Origin: Lysobacter enzymogenes
GTDB lineage: Bacteria; Pseudomonadota; Gammaproteobacteria; Xanthomonadales; Xanthomonadaceae
DNA length: 64,000 nucleotides
Direction: 5' to 3'
Assembly: GCF_017355525.1 (NCBI RefSeq)
Contig: NZ_CP067395.1
Location: 5,468,501 to 5,532,500, forward strand
This document shows, piece by piece, positions 43,429-52,147 of the stretch. Within the stretch, counting starts at the first letter, position 1. Each line of letters starts with the position of its first letter. A program made the position numbers and the translations under genes. The notes beneath the pieces are model-generated. The model saw only the letters and a program-made list of their open reading frames with translations. It searched no databases and had not been told where the DNA came from.

Positions 43429-46233
43429 ATGAAACGACGAGCGTATGGATGGATGTTCGCGGCGCTGGCGGCCGGTACCGCGCACGCGCAGCAGGCCAAC
43501 GGCGGCGATGCGGCCGCACCGGCAACGGACGCAGCGGCGCAGTCGACCGCACCGACGCAAGCGACCGATCACCGCGACGCCAAGCAACTCGACGCGGTCA
43601 AGGTCACCGGTTCGCTGATTCCGCGCGCGCAGATCGAGGGGCCGTCGCCGGTGGTGACGTTGACCCAGCAGCAGATCGACGCGAAAGGCTTCGGCAGCGT
43701 GTTCGACGCCCTGCGCGCGCTGCCGCAGGCCAACGGCTCGGTGCAGGACCCGCAATTCACCGGCGGCTACACGCCCGGCGCCAAGACCATCAGCCTGTTC
43801 GGGTTGCCGCCGGGCTACACCCTGACCTTGCTCAACGGCCGGCCGATGGCCAGCTATCCGCTGGCCTACGACGGCGGCAGCAACATCACCGACATCGCCA
43901 ACATCCCGCTGAGCATGATCGACCGGATCGACGTGCTGACCGGCGGGCAATCGTCGATCTACGGTTCGGCGGCGATCGCCGGCGTGGTCAACATCGTGCT
44001 CAAGGATCGGGTCGAAGGGACCCACCTGCGCCTGCGCGCCGGCGGCTACAGCGACGGAGGCGGGCGCAACGAGCGCCTGCAATTCAGCAGCGGCTTCAAC
44101 CGCGGCAAGCTCGATGTCAGCTACGGCTTCGAACTCGGCCGCGAACGGCCGGTGTGGGCGCGCCAGCGCGACTACATCGATTCGTATTACGACGATCCGA
44201 CCGGCCGCGGCGCGGTGCCCTCGCGGACCTTCCTGCGCCAGAAAGTCGGCGCCGGCCAGACCTACATCGACCCCGGCGCGGCGGCCTGCGCGCCGTTGAG
44301 CCATCTGTACGGCGGCACCACCGGCTACAGCTTCCGCGACGCGGCCGGCACCGGCTATTACTGCGGCAGCGCCTACAACGTCGGCTACGCGACCTTGTCC
44401 AACGAAAGCACCAACGCCAACGGCTCGTTGTTCCTGCGTTACGCGCTCGACGGCGGCGCCGAGCTGTACGCCGACGCGCTGTACAGCTACAGCAATCCGA
44501 CCTACAGCGGCGGCAGCCCGTTCTGGAGCCAGACCTTCTACAACCGCGACAGCGGCCAGTACGAACTGTGGCAGCGCATCTTCGCGCCCGAGGAGGTCGG
44601 GCTGCAGGCCAAGGACCAGCACGTCTATACCCGCAGCTACAACGTCACCGCCGGCGCGCGCGGCGCGCTCGGCGACAGTCGCTTCGATTACGACGTCTAC
44701 TACAACCGCTCGCAGTCCGAAGCGATACGCAAGTCGACCGACTTCCTCGCCCGCGACGGCATCGACGACTATTTCCTCGGCCCGCAGCTGGGCACCGACG
44801 CCGCCGGCTACAAGATCTTCGCGCCGAACTTCGACCGCCTGTACCGGCCGCTCGACAAGGCCGTGTACGACCGTTCCAGCGCGGTCAACCGCGCCTACTC
44901 GATGGCCTGGACCCAGAACCTCACCGCCACCGTGACCTCGACCGAGCTGTTCAAGCTGGCCGAACGGCCGGTCGGTTTCGCCGCGATCCTCAAGGCCGGC
45001 AACGAGGAATTCGAGAACAACTCGGCCAGCGAACTGGCCAAGACCGGCTATTTCCGTGGGGTCATCGCCGGCACCCGCGCGGCCGGCAAGCGCAGCCAGT
45101 ACGCGGCCGGCGCGGAAATGCAGCTGCCGCTGCTGGAGCGCTTCACCGCCAACCTGTCGGCGCGCTACGACAAGTACAGCTACGCCGGCGAGGGCAACGG
45201 CAAGCTGACCTACAAGGTCGGGCTCGAGTTCCGCCCGACCGACACCTTGCTGCTGCGCGGCAGCTACGCCACCGCGTTCCGCGCGCCGGACATGTTCAGC
45301 CTGTTTTCCAGCGAGCGCAGCGCGTACGGCAGCGGCACCGACTACTACCGCTGCCGCGCGGCCGGTTTCGATGCCAGCAGCTACAGCCGCTGCCCGCATT
45401 CGGGCCAGTCGATGCTGGCGTATTCCAGCGGCAATACCGCGCTCAAGGACATCACCGCCAAGTCCTACACCTACGGCTTCGTGTGGTCGTCGCCGGGCAA
45501 CGCATTGAGCTGGTCGGTCGACTACAACTCGATCGTGATCGAGAACGAAGTGCAGACGCTCGGCAACGACGACATCCTGCGCAGCGAGGCCGATTGCCGG
45601 CTCGGCGTGTCGGAGAACGGCGGCGTGCGCTACGACATCGACTCGCCGACCTGCCGCGAGGTGCTGGCGGAAGTGCGCCGGTTGCCGGCGACCGATCCGG
45701 TCAATCCCAACGGCATCGATGCGATCTTCACCTATCCGATCAACGTCGCCGAACAGCGCCAGTCCGGCATCCAGTCGACCCTGGACTACCGCGTGCGCAG
45801 CGAGCGCTTCGGCGATTTCGCGTTCAACGCCAATTACTACACCGTACTCAAGCACAGCGCGCGGCAAAAGGACGGCGAAGACAACCGCGATCTACTGTGC
45901 TGCGCCAACTCCAACGAGTTGCGCAGCCGCTTCAGCGCCAGCGCGACCTGGACCCGCGGCGACTGGAGCGCGACCGTGTACGGCCTGCGCAACGGCAAGA
46001 CCTGGAACTCGATCGGCACGGCCCGCAACGTCGGCCCGCTGACCACCTACAACGCCAGCGCGCGCTACCAGCTCAACCCGACGCTGTGGCTGTCGGCGGC
46101 GGTCAACAACCTCAGCGACAAGCGTCCGCCGCGCGACCGCACCGACGGCAACTGGCCGTACTTCGACCGCGGCAACTACAGCGCGCTGGGCCGTTCGTTC
46201 TGGGTCGAACTGGGGCTGGATTTCGGTTCCTGA
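43429..46233 (+). CDS. TonB-dependent outer-membrane receptor 3
   Basis: 934 residues from ATG 43429, with GGGGAGAG upstream. Signal peptide (WMFAALAAGTAHAQ), low-complexity linker, TonB box region KQLDAVKVTGSLIPR, plug with FDALRALPQANGS, LLNGRPMASYPLAY and GGQSSIYGSAAIAGVVNIV, then a large barrel. RLGV...CRE and CCANS are Cys pairs in extracellular loops. The VTGS-R-IPR start and 900+ length belong to the receptor class expanded in Xanthomonadaceae for polymers and peptides rather than to siderophore receptors, but the ligand is not readable. It follows a secreted protease gene, so uptake of peptides is a guess. Confidence 0.92.
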   Translation: MKRRAYGWMFAALAAGTAHAQQANGGDAAAPATDAAAQSTAPTQATDHRDAKQLDAVKVTGSLIPRAQIEGPSPVVTLTQQQIDAKGFGSVFDALRALPQANGSVQDPQFTGGYTPGAKTISLFGLPPGYTLTLLNGRPMASYPLAYDGGSNITDIANIPLSMIDRIDVLTGGQSSIYGSAAIAGVVNIVLKDRVEGTHLRLRAGGYSDGGGRNERLQFSSGFNRGKLDVSYGFELGRERPVWARQRDYIDSYYDDPTGRGAVPSRTFLRQKVGAGQTYIDPGAAACAPLSHLYGGTTGYSFRDAAGTGYYCGSAYNVGYATLSNESTNANGSLFLRYALDGGAELYADALYSYSNPTYSGGSPFWSQTFYNRDSGQYELWQRIFAPEEVGLQAKDQHVYTRSYNVTAGARGALGDSRFDYDVYYNRSQSEAIRKSTDFLARDGIDDYFLGPQLGTDAAGYKIFAPNFDRLYRPLDKAVYDRSSAVNRAYSMAWTQNLTATVTSTELFKLAERPVGFAAILKAGNEEFENNSASELAKTGYFRGVIAGTRAAGKRSQYAAGAEMQLPLLERFTANLSARYDKYSYAGEGNGKLTYKVGLEFRPTDTLLLRGSYATAFRAPDMFSLFSSERSAYGSGTDYYRCRAAGFDASSYSRCPHSGQSMLAYSSGNTALKDITAKSYTYGFVWSSPGNALSWSVDYNSIVIENEVQTLGNDDILRSEADCRLGVSENGGVRYDIDSPTCREVLAEVRRLPATDPVNPNGIDAIFTYPINVAEQRQSGIQSTLDYRVRSERFGDFAFNANYYTVLKHSARQKDGEDNRDLLCCANSNELRSRFSASATWTRGDWSATVYGLRNGKTWNSIGTARNVGPLTTYNASARYQLNPTLWLSAAVNNLSDKRPPRDRTDGNWPYFDRGNYSALGRSFWVELGLDFGS

Positions 46234-46248
46234 GCGCGGCGTTTGGCG

Positions 46249-46283
46249 AAAAACTCCGGAGCCCGGCCGCGGGCTCCGGAGTT
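46249..46283 (-). terminator. Terminator of the beta-helix gene
   Basis: 14-bp perfect stem (46252-46265 with 46270-46283, GCCG loop). T-run TTTTT follows on the minus strand only. It sits between convergent genes; the plus-strand TonB receptor 3 may also stop here. Confidence 0.88.
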
Positions 46284-46296
46284 CGCGTCGTCGCGC

Positions 46297-48549
46297 TTAC
46301 TGGCAGTTCGGCAACGGCGTGCCGTCGTCCCAGGCGTTGCGCAGCCACTTGATCCCCTCGCTGCCGTTGTAGGGCACGGTCGGCGAATGGTTGGCCGGGT
46401 TGTTGCCGCCGACGTAGCAGGCGCTGCCCCATTGCGAACCGCGCACGAAGCGGGTGTCGCTGACTTCGACGGTCACGCCCGAGCCCAGGCCGGAGTCGTA
46501 CGGCGCGAGCGTGTAGCCGCCGCCGGCGAGCCGGCTTTCGCGGATGGTCAGGCTGGAACCCGCGCCCGGGCGGTCGGCCCAGAACACCGCGGCGTTGCCG
46601 TAGCCTTCGCTGTTGACCGGGCGCGCATCGATGTCGCTGTGCACGATGCTGAGGTGGCCGACCTGGCCCGGCGAATAGAACTGCACCGCGTCGAGGTGGT
46701 CGCCGGGATAGAAGCAGGTCTGGTGGATCAGGCTGTCCTGGATCAGCACCGGCTCGCCGCCGCCGACGATCAGCAGGTCGTCGCCGTTGTGGTGCAGGTG
46801 GGCGCGGATCAGGGTGTAGCCGTTGTCGCCGACGATCAGCCGGCGGCCGCCGTTGTTGCTGGCCGGGCAAGCGTCGGGGCCGAGGTCGACGTCCTTGAGC
46901 ACCAGGTTGCGATGGGTGCGGTGATCGACATAGCCCTTGATCCGGCTGTTGCTGACGGTGACGTTGTGGTGGCGGACGATCAGCGCGCCGGTGATCAGCA
47001 TCCCGTCGATGGTCTGGCCGTCGCGGCTGGTGCTGTAGTCGCCGTTGATCGTGGTCAGCGGCCGGCCCGCAGGCACGCCGGTGCAGTTGCGGTCCGGCAA
47101 CGCCGGGAACGGCGCGCAGCTGCGCGCGCTGCCGAGCGGCGGCGTGGTCGCCGACGCCGGCGCCGAGCGCGCCGATTCGTTGCCTGCGGCGTCGACCGCG
47201 CTGACCCGGTACTCATAACGCGTCTGCGGCTGCGCGGTGTCGTGGACGAAGCTCGTCGTCTCGGTTTCGCCGAGCGCGACCGCGCTGCCGTCGGCATAGA
47301 CGCGATAGCGCAGCTGCGCGCTGGTGTCGTCGCTGCTCGCGCTCCAGCTCAGGCGCACGCTGCCGGCATCGACGGCGACCGCGCTGAGATCGGCCGGAAC
47401 GCTCGGCGCGACGGTGTCGCCGCTCAACGGCGCGAACACGGCGTCGACCCAGTAGTTGGCCGAACGCCAGCTCGCATCCGGGAACGCGCTCTGCGCGCCG
47501 TAGCGGTAGTTGCCGTTGCCGCCGTCGCTGCCGTCGCGCAGCGCGCGCAGCGGGCCGCTGGCGTAGTCGGCGTTGGCGAAGTAGTCCAGGTCGGCCGAGT
47601 AATGTCCGTTCGGCGCGTAGTAGGACACGACGTAGGTGGTGTCGGCGGCGATCCGCACCGGCGCGGCGAAGCGCACGCTCTGCCAGCCAGAGGCGGTTTC
47701 GTCGGCGAACGTGGCGCGGGCCAGCTGGGCGCCGTCCTTGCTCCACAGGTTGCCGACGTGCGCGCCGGTGTTGGCCGCGGACTTGTAGAAGCGCACGCCG
47801 GTGATCCAGCCCGGCTGGGTGCTGCGGAAACGCAGGCCGAGTTCGACGCCGTCGGGATCCGGCGCGTCGATCAGGGTCGGCGTGGCCGCGTCGTTCCACA
47901 GGCTCTGCCCACCGGCGGCGAAGGCGCGGAATTCGCGGAGGTTGGTCCAGTAGGAACTGTTCTGGGTGCAATGCAGGCGGCCGACGATGCGCGCGGCGCG
48001 CACTTCCTGCGGCGCGCCGCGGAAGCTGTAGACGACGCCAGCGGTTTGCGAGGAGTCGTAGGCGTACGCCGGTTCTACGCTCCAGCCGCTGTCGCGCCAG
48101 TCGCCGCGGAAGCTGTTGGAGAACTGCAGGCGCAGGTCGGCGCAGAACGCACCGTCGCCGCTGCTGTTCCAACTGCCGTGCACGATCTCGACCCGGTCGA
48201 TGGTGCGGGTCGCATCGCTCCACAGCACGCCGGCGCCGGAGTAATGGTCGGTCGGCTCGCTTTCGCCGCCGCTCAGATGCACGTCGACCGCGTCGTCGCC
48301 GTCGTTGAGCAGCGGCGCGGCGACGCGCAGGCTGTTGGGTTCGGTTTCGCTGCGGCCGTCGGCGCCCGGGGTGAGCCCGTGCTGCCAACGATAGGCGGTG
48401 CCGGCCGGGGCGACGTTCTGGCCTTGCGCGGCGGCCAGGCCGGGCAGGGCGGCGCAACTCAACAGCAGGTACAGCAGTGGGGCGCGCAAAAGCGCGGGCG
48501 CATGCGGACGCAGCGCGCACGCGGCGGCGAAGCCGGAGTGGCTGGACAT
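46297..48549 (-). CDS. Exported FnIII / right-handed beta-helix protein
   Basis: 750 residues from ATG 48549; earlier in-frame starts add an unlikely Arg-rich leader. Signal peptide LLRAPLLYLLLSCAALPGLAAAQ. Domains: an F5/8-like discoidin region (about 45-230: DRVEIVHGSWNSSGDGAFCADLR), a DUF4082-type module (about 240-385: WITGVRFYKSAANTGAHVG, YVVSYYAPNGHYS), a fibronectin type III domain (about 390-480) and a C-terminal parallel beta-helix (about 520-745: NVTVSNSRIKGYVDHRTHRN, HHNGDDLLIVGGG). This architecture binds or cleaves surface polysaccharide; no catalytic residues are assignable. A 13-bp hairpin lies in its 5' leader. Confidence 0.85.
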   Translation of the reverse strand: MSSHSGFAAACALRPHAPALLRAPLLYLLLSCAALPGLAAAQGQNVAPAGTAYRWQHGLTPGADGRSETEPNSLRVAAPLLNDGDDAVDVHLSGGESEPTDHYSGAGVLWSDATRTIDRVEIVHGSWNSSGDGAFCADLRLQFSNSFRGDWRDSGWSVEPAYAYDSSQTAGVVYSFRGAPQEVRAARIVGRLHCTQNSSYWTNLREFRAFAAGGQSLWNDAATPTLIDAPDPDGVELGLRFRSTQPGWITGVRFYKSAANTGAHVGNLWSKDGAQLARATFADETASGWQSVRFAAPVRIAADTTYVVSYYAPNGHYSADLDYFANADYASGPLRALRDGSDGGNGNYRYGAQSAFPDASWRSANYWVDAVFAPLSGDTVAPSVPADLSAVAVDAGSVRLSWSASSDDTSAQLRYRVYADGSAVALGETETTSFVHDTAQPQTRYEYRVSAVDAAGNESARSAPASATTPPLGSARSCAPFPALPDRNCTGVPAGRPLTTINGDYSTSRDGQTIDGMLITGALIVRHHNVTVSNSRIKGYVDHRTHRNLVLKDVDLGPDACPASNNGGRRLIVGDNGYTLIRAHLHHNGDDLLIVGGGEPVLIQDSLIHQTCFYPGDHLDAVQFYSPGQVGHLSIVHSDIDARPVNSEGYGNAAVFWADRPGAGSSLTIRESRLAGGGYTLAPYDSGLGSGVTVEVSDTRFVRGSQWGSACYVGGNNPANHSPTVPYNGSEGIKWLRNAWDDGTPLPNCQ

Positions 48550-48593
48550 GGTCGGGTCTCGGGTGATGAGCGCGGACAGCGCTCGGGAGAAAG

Positions 48594-48625
48594 ACACGGC
48601 ACGCCGCTTCCTCGGCGTGCCGTGT
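48594..48625 (-). repeat. 13-bp hairpin in the leader of the beta-helix gene
   Basis: ACACGGCACGCCG (48594-48606) pairs perfectly with CGGCGTGCCGTGT (48613-48625), 6-nt loop reading AGGAAG on the minus strand. 45 nt upstream of ATG 48549. It could act as attenuator or RNA-stabilising hairpin. Confidence 0.65.
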
Positions 48626-48767
48626 GGACGGGAAGCGGAGGTCCCTGGATTCCCGGAGCCAACGCTAACGCCGCTTAGATCGATAAAAAACTGGCGCTTG
48701 TCACCGATTCCGCGTGCGATGACAAACGTCAACGCGCGCGGCTGTCATTGAGGTCCGGAGTTGGCGA

Positions 48768-48794
48768 CGTTGTCACGCGCGAAGGGTGACAACG
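48768..48794. promoter_or_regulatory. Inverted repeat CGTTGTCAC-N9-GTGACAACG
   Basis: Perfect 9-bp arms, 9-nt spacer. Three further TGTCA/TGACA words lie within 70 nt (48699, 48720, 48743). Likely a transcription-factor site, though a hairpin at the end of the NPP gene is possible. Confidence 0.55.
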
Positions 48795-48882
48795 CATCGC
48801 TTGTGCGCGGCACGGTTGCAGCGGAAACTTTTCGTCGTCGTCGCCGACGGCGCCGCGCGCATTGCGCGAACGGCGCGCGGCC

Positions 48883-50148
48883 TCAGGGCGCGTTCGGATC
48901 GCGCAGCGCCGGCAGCAGCGGCGCGATGTCGCCGTCGTTCTTCGCCGGCGCGATGCCGACCAGACGCGCCAACAGCGGGTACACGTCGACGTTGTCGAAC
49001 GCCGGAATCGTCGCGCCGCGGCGGAACGCCGGGCCGCGGGCGATGAAGATCGCGCGCATCGACGCCAGCGCCGGGTCGTAGCCGTGCGAGCCGCGGGTCT
49101 GGTTCTTCGGCGAGGTCTTGAGCTTCTCGCCTTCGATCGCGTCCCAGCCCTCGTCCATCTGGCAGACGATCGGCGGCACCCGCGGATGGGTGCCGTAGTG
49201 CCAGCGCGCCGGCAGTTCGCTCTTGTGCCAGCATTGATAGTGCTCGCGCTTGCCGAGCAGGCGCTGTTCCACTTCGGCTTCGTAGCCCTTGTTCGGGGCG
49301 ATGCCGATGGACTGGCCGACCGAGGTCACCACCGCCTGCTGCGGCGTGACCATGTCTTCCACCGCCATGCGCTGGCCCGGCGCGACTTCGGCCATGCCGT
49401 GGTCGGACACCACGATCAGGTTGACCCGCTCGAGTTCGCCGCGCGCGGCGAGGCCGTCGACGAGACGGCCGAGCGCGGCGTCGATGCGCTGCATGGCCTC
49501 GCGCGCTTCGGCCGAATTCGGGCCGTGGTCGTGGCCTTCGTGGTCGAGCGCATCGAAGTACAGGGTCGCCACGTGCGGACGGGTCGAGGCGGGTTCGCCG
49601 AGCCAGCCCAGCACTTCGTCGACGCGCGCGTTCTCCGAGACCTTGGCGTCGAACGGCTTCCAGCGGTTCGGGCGCAGGCCGCGGATCGGCGCTTCGCTGC
49701 CGGGCCAGAACAAGGTCGCGCTGCGCAGGCCGGCGTTCTGCGCGCCGATCCAGATCGGTTCGCCGCCGTTCCACCAGCGCGTGTCGCCGACCGCGTCGCG
49801 GTCGGAGACCTTGAACTTGCCGAGGTCGGCGTCGCTCATGCTGTTGTGGATCACGCCGTGGTGGTCCGGGCGCAGGCCGGTGACCAGGGTGTAGTGGTTC
49901 GGGAAGGTCAGCGATGGGTAGGACGGATTCATCCACTGCGCGCGCACGCCCTGGTCGGCGATGCGTTGCAGGTTCGGGGTCAGGCCGAGGTCGAGATAAC
50001 TGGCGCGGAAACCGTCGATGGAGATCAGCAGCAGCGGCGTGTCGGCCGGCGGCGGCGCGTGGGCGACGCGCGCTTGCGGGGCGCAGGCGGCCAGGGAAAC
50101 GAGGGTGGCGAGCAGGGCGGCGCGGGCCGCGGAGGCGATCGAAGGCAT
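48883..50148 (-). CDS. Nucleotide pyrophosphatase/phosphodiesterase (NPP), lipoprotein
   Basis: 421 residues from ATG 50148, chosen because it begins a lipoprotein signal with lipobox LAAC (SLAACAPQ). Alkaline-phosphatase superfamily fold: ISIDGFR (zinc Asp), FPNHYTLVTG (catalytic Thr), DALDHEGHDHG, VVSDHGMAEV and GTHPR/GSHGYDP metal ligands. The MNPSYPSLTFPNHYTLVTG segment is the signature of Xanthomonas NPP, which splits nucleoside triphosphates and phosphodiesters. Being membrane-anchored in the periplasm it would salvage nucleotides. No obvious operon partner. Confidence 0.94.
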   Translation of the reverse strand: MPSIASAARAALLATLVSLAACAPQARVAHAPPPADTPLLLISIDGFRASYLDLGLTPNLQRIADQGVRAQWMNPSYPSLTFPNHYTLVTGLRPDHHGVIHNSMSDADLGKFKVSDRDAVGDTRWWNGGEPIWIGAQNAGLRSATLFWPGSEAPIRGLRPNRWKPFDAKVSENARVDEVLGWLGEPASTRPHVATLYFDALDHEGHDHGPNSAEAREAMQRIDAALGRLVDGLAARGELERVNLIVVSDHGMAEVAPGQRMAVEDMVTPQQAVVTSVGQSIGIAPNKGYEAEVEQRLLGKREHYQCWHKSELPARWHYGTHPRVPPIVCQMDEGWDAIEGEKLKTSPKNQTRGSHGYDPALASMRAIFIARGPAFRRGATIPAFDNVDVYPLLARLVGIAPAKNDGDIAPLLPALRDPNAP

Positions 50149-50315
50149 CGCGGCATGATAGCGGCGGCGCGTGTCGGGCCGGTGTCGATGGTCGCGCGCG
50201 CCGGCCGCGCGGCGGGCCGCCAAGGTCGGCACGGCGCGCGGGCATGACTTCAGTCGCTGGCGCGCGCCGCGCCGCGGGCCGATAGTGGCGGCGGGGTTCT
50301 GCCGCGAGGTCCGCC

Positions 50316-50879
50316 ATGCGCCGTGTCGTTGCCGTCGTCGCCGCCTGTCTGGCGGTCTTGCCTGCGTCCGCGTTCGCCGAGGAGGCCGCCGCGCCCGCGC
50401 CGAAGCCGGCGCCGCCGCCGTTGCAGCTCGGCGCCGAGGAATGCGCGGTGTGGGCGCGCGAACTCAGCTTCGCCGGTTCGGTCGCCGCGCACGACGCCGC
50501 CGCGTTCGCCGCGCACCTGCATCCGCAGGCCGCATTCGGCGCCGGCCGGCCGCAGCCCACGCGCGGGCGCGACGCGGTCGCCGCGGAATGGGCCGAGCTG
50601 ATCGCCGGCAAGCGCCTGCGCCTGCGCTGGTATCCGCAGCGGGTCACGCTCGGCGGGACCGGCGACGTGGCCTGGTCGACCGGGCCGGCGCTGTACCAGC
50701 GGCTGGAGCCGGGCGCGCAGCCGCGCTATCTGATCGGCCAGTACCAATCGGTCTGGCATCGCGACGCCGACGGGGTGTGGCGGATCCTGTTCGACGACGG
50801 CATCGCGCCGCGGCCGGCCACCGAAGCCGAAGCGATGGCGTTCGAACACGGCCGCCGCGAGCAGTGCCCGCGACGCTGA
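50316..50879 (+). CDS. Exported DUF4440/NTF2-like protein
   Basis: 187 residues. Signal peptide RRVVAVVAACLAVLPASAFA, a proline-rich linker, then an NTF2-like cone fold (about 45-165): ELSFAGSVAAHDAAAFAAHLHPQAAFG, LRWYPQRVTL, WSTGPALYQRL, GQYQSVWHRDADGVWRILFDDG. Such DUF4440 domains bind small ligands or catalyse isomerase-like reactions; this one is periplasmic and its ligand is unknown. Ribosome site GAGGT before the ATG. It is divergent from the NPP gene. Confidence 0.83.
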   Translation: MRRVVAVVAACLAVLPASAFAEEAAAPAPKPAPPPLQLGAEECAVWARELSFAGSVAAHDAAAFAAHLHPQAAFGAGRPQPTRGRDAVAAEWAELIAGKRLRLRWYPQRVTLGGTGDVAWSTGPALYQRLEPGAQPRYLIGQYQSVWHRDADGVWRILFDDGIAPRPATEAEAMAFEHGRREQCPRR

Positions 50880-50982
50880 CGAGCGCTTAAACGGCGCGCC
50901 TGCGGCGGCCGCCGCGGCGTCGGGGCGGGCGTATGGTGACCGGGTCCATCGAGGCTGCATTCAGCCCTGCCGGAGGTGTCCC

Positions 50983-51303
50983 ATGCGAAAGATCCTGCAA
51001 GCCGCCATGTTGACGACCGCGTTCTTCGCGGCTGCGGCCTCGGCGCAAACCGCGCCGACCGGAGCGCGCAGCGCGGACGAGCCCGCCGCCCAGGTCGACG
51101 CGCCGGCCGCGGCCCAGGCCGACCCGGCCGCCGCGCAACGCAACGACCCGCGCTGCCTGACCCAGACCGGCTCGCGCGTGCAGGCGCGCGGCAAGAACGC
51201 CTGCGCCGGCTATGGCCGCAGCTACGACCGCAAGGACCTGGAGCGCACCGGCGAGACCGATGTCGGCCAGGCCCTGCGCAAGCTCGATCCGCGCCTGCGC
51301 TGA
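50983..51303 (+). CDS. Small exported protein with two cysteines
   Basis: 106 residues with a CGGAGGT ribosome site. Signal peptide RKILQAAMLTTAFFAAAASA, an Ala/Pro/Asp-rich linker (about 22-50), then a compact basic domain: RCLTQTGSRVQARGKNACAG, YGRSYDRKDLERTGETDVGQALRKL. The Cys pair (about 16 residues apart) probably forms a disulfide. I recognise it only as a form common in Xanthomonadaceae; function unknown. A strong terminator follows. Confidence 0.8.
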   Translation: MRKILQAAMLTTAFFAAAASAQTAPTGARSADEPAAQVDAPAAAQADPAAAQRNDPRCLTQTGSRVQARGKNACAGYGRSYDRKDLERTGETDVGQALRKLDPRLR

Positions 51304-51352
51304 GCGGCCGCAACCCATCCCTTCCGGCGCGGGCTCTGTCCGCGCCGTCCTC

Positions 51353-51380
51353 GCGCCCGGCTTCGGCCGGGCGCTTTTTT
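51353..51380 (+). terminator. Terminator after small two-Cys protein
   Basis: 9-bp stem GCGCCCGGC / GCCGGGCGC with UUCG loop and six T. Confidence 0.93.
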
Positions 51381-51420
51381 GTCGCCGCGCGAGGCGGGCG
51401 TTGAGGCCGAGGCCGCGCGA

Positions 51421-52002
51421 TCAGGCCAGCAAGCCGTCCAGCAAACGGTCCAGCGAGGCCTCGTAAAACGCGCGGAACTGGCGTTCGTCGAAACTGAAGC
51501 GGCCGGCGCGGTACAGCGCGATCAGGCCGTGGGTGTGCGCCCACAAGGTCATGGCGATGTCCCAGGCGTCGCCCGCGCCCAGGCGCCCGGCCTGCTGCGC
51601 TTCCAGCACCACGTCGGCGACCACGTTCAAGGTCGGCGAGCGGCGCGCGCGGAAATCCTCGGGATAGCGGCGCGCGCGTTCGCGCCGCAGCGAAAACGCG
51701 TGGTCGAACAGATGCGGCCAGGCCAGCGCGTAATCCAGATAGATGCGCTGGGTGGCGCGCAGCCGCGCGATCACGTCGCCGCCGTGCTGGCGCGCGGTCC
51801 AGTGGCGGGCGATCTCGTCGAAGCTGTCGTCGGCCACGCGTTGCAGCAGCGCTTCGCGATTCGGGAAGTGGCGGTAGATCGCCATCGGCGTCAGCCCGAC
51901 CGCCTCGCCGACCCGGCGCATGCTGACCGCCTGCGCGCCGCCGCGGGCGAGCAGGGCGCGCGCGGCCTGGAGGATGCGTTCGGCGCTGGCGGACGGGTTC
52001 AT
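51421..52002 (-). CDS. TetR family transcriptional regulator
   Basis: 193 residues from ATG 52002. N-terminal helix-turn-helix (AERILQAARALLARGGAQAVSM, VGLTPMAIYRHFPNREALLQRV) and a helical ligand domain of the WHG/TetR_C type (WAHTHGLIALYRAGRF). An imperfect palindrome overlaps the start codon, which suggests self-repression and possibly a leaderless transcript, since no ribosome site is visible. It is divergent from hutU (145 nt), so control of hutU is possible but unproven; histidine genes are usually under HutC. Confidence 0.9.
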   Translation of the reverse strand: MNPSASAERILQAARALLARGGAQAVSMRRVGEAVGLTPMAIYRHFPNREALLQRVADDSFDEIARHWTARQHGGDVIARLRATQRIYLDYALAWPHLFDHAFSLRRERARRYPEDFRARRSPTLNVVADVVLEAQQAGRLGAGDAWDIAMTLWAHTHGLIALYRAGRFSFDERQFRAFYEASLDRLLDGLLA

Positions 52003-52019
52003 GTGTACAGCGTAAACAT
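52001..52019 (-). promoter_or_regulatory. Candidate TetR operator at start codon
   Basis: ATGTGTAC-AGC-GTAAACAT: 8-bp arms with one mismatch around a 3-nt centre, covering bases +1 and upstream of the tetR ATG. Confidence 0.7.
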
Positions 52020-52111
52020 TTCGCTCCCGAGGCGACAGTTTCGTGCGCCGCGACGCCCCGCAGCGGCTCCGCGCGGGCCCGCGACCCTGGCAGGGCGCGG
52101 AAACCCGGCGC

Positions 52112-52117
52112 GATAAT
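52112..52117 (+). promoter_or_regulatory. GATAAT -10 element of hutU
   Basis: GCGATAATTT 31-36 nt before the hutU ATG; possible -35 TGGCAG at 52088-52093 with an 18-nt spacer. Confidence 0.5.
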
Positions 52118-52147
52118 TTCCGTCTTGCCCGCCTCACGGAAACCGCC

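Larger units (their letters stand above)
48550..48882. other. 333-nt upstream region with hairpin and TGTCA cluster
   Basis: Between two minus-strand genes. It contains the hairpin 48594-48625, an AT-rich patch (48676-48691) and five TGTCA/TGACA words between 48699 and 48794, two of them in a 9-bp inverted repeat. No gene is supported. Confidence 0.6.
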
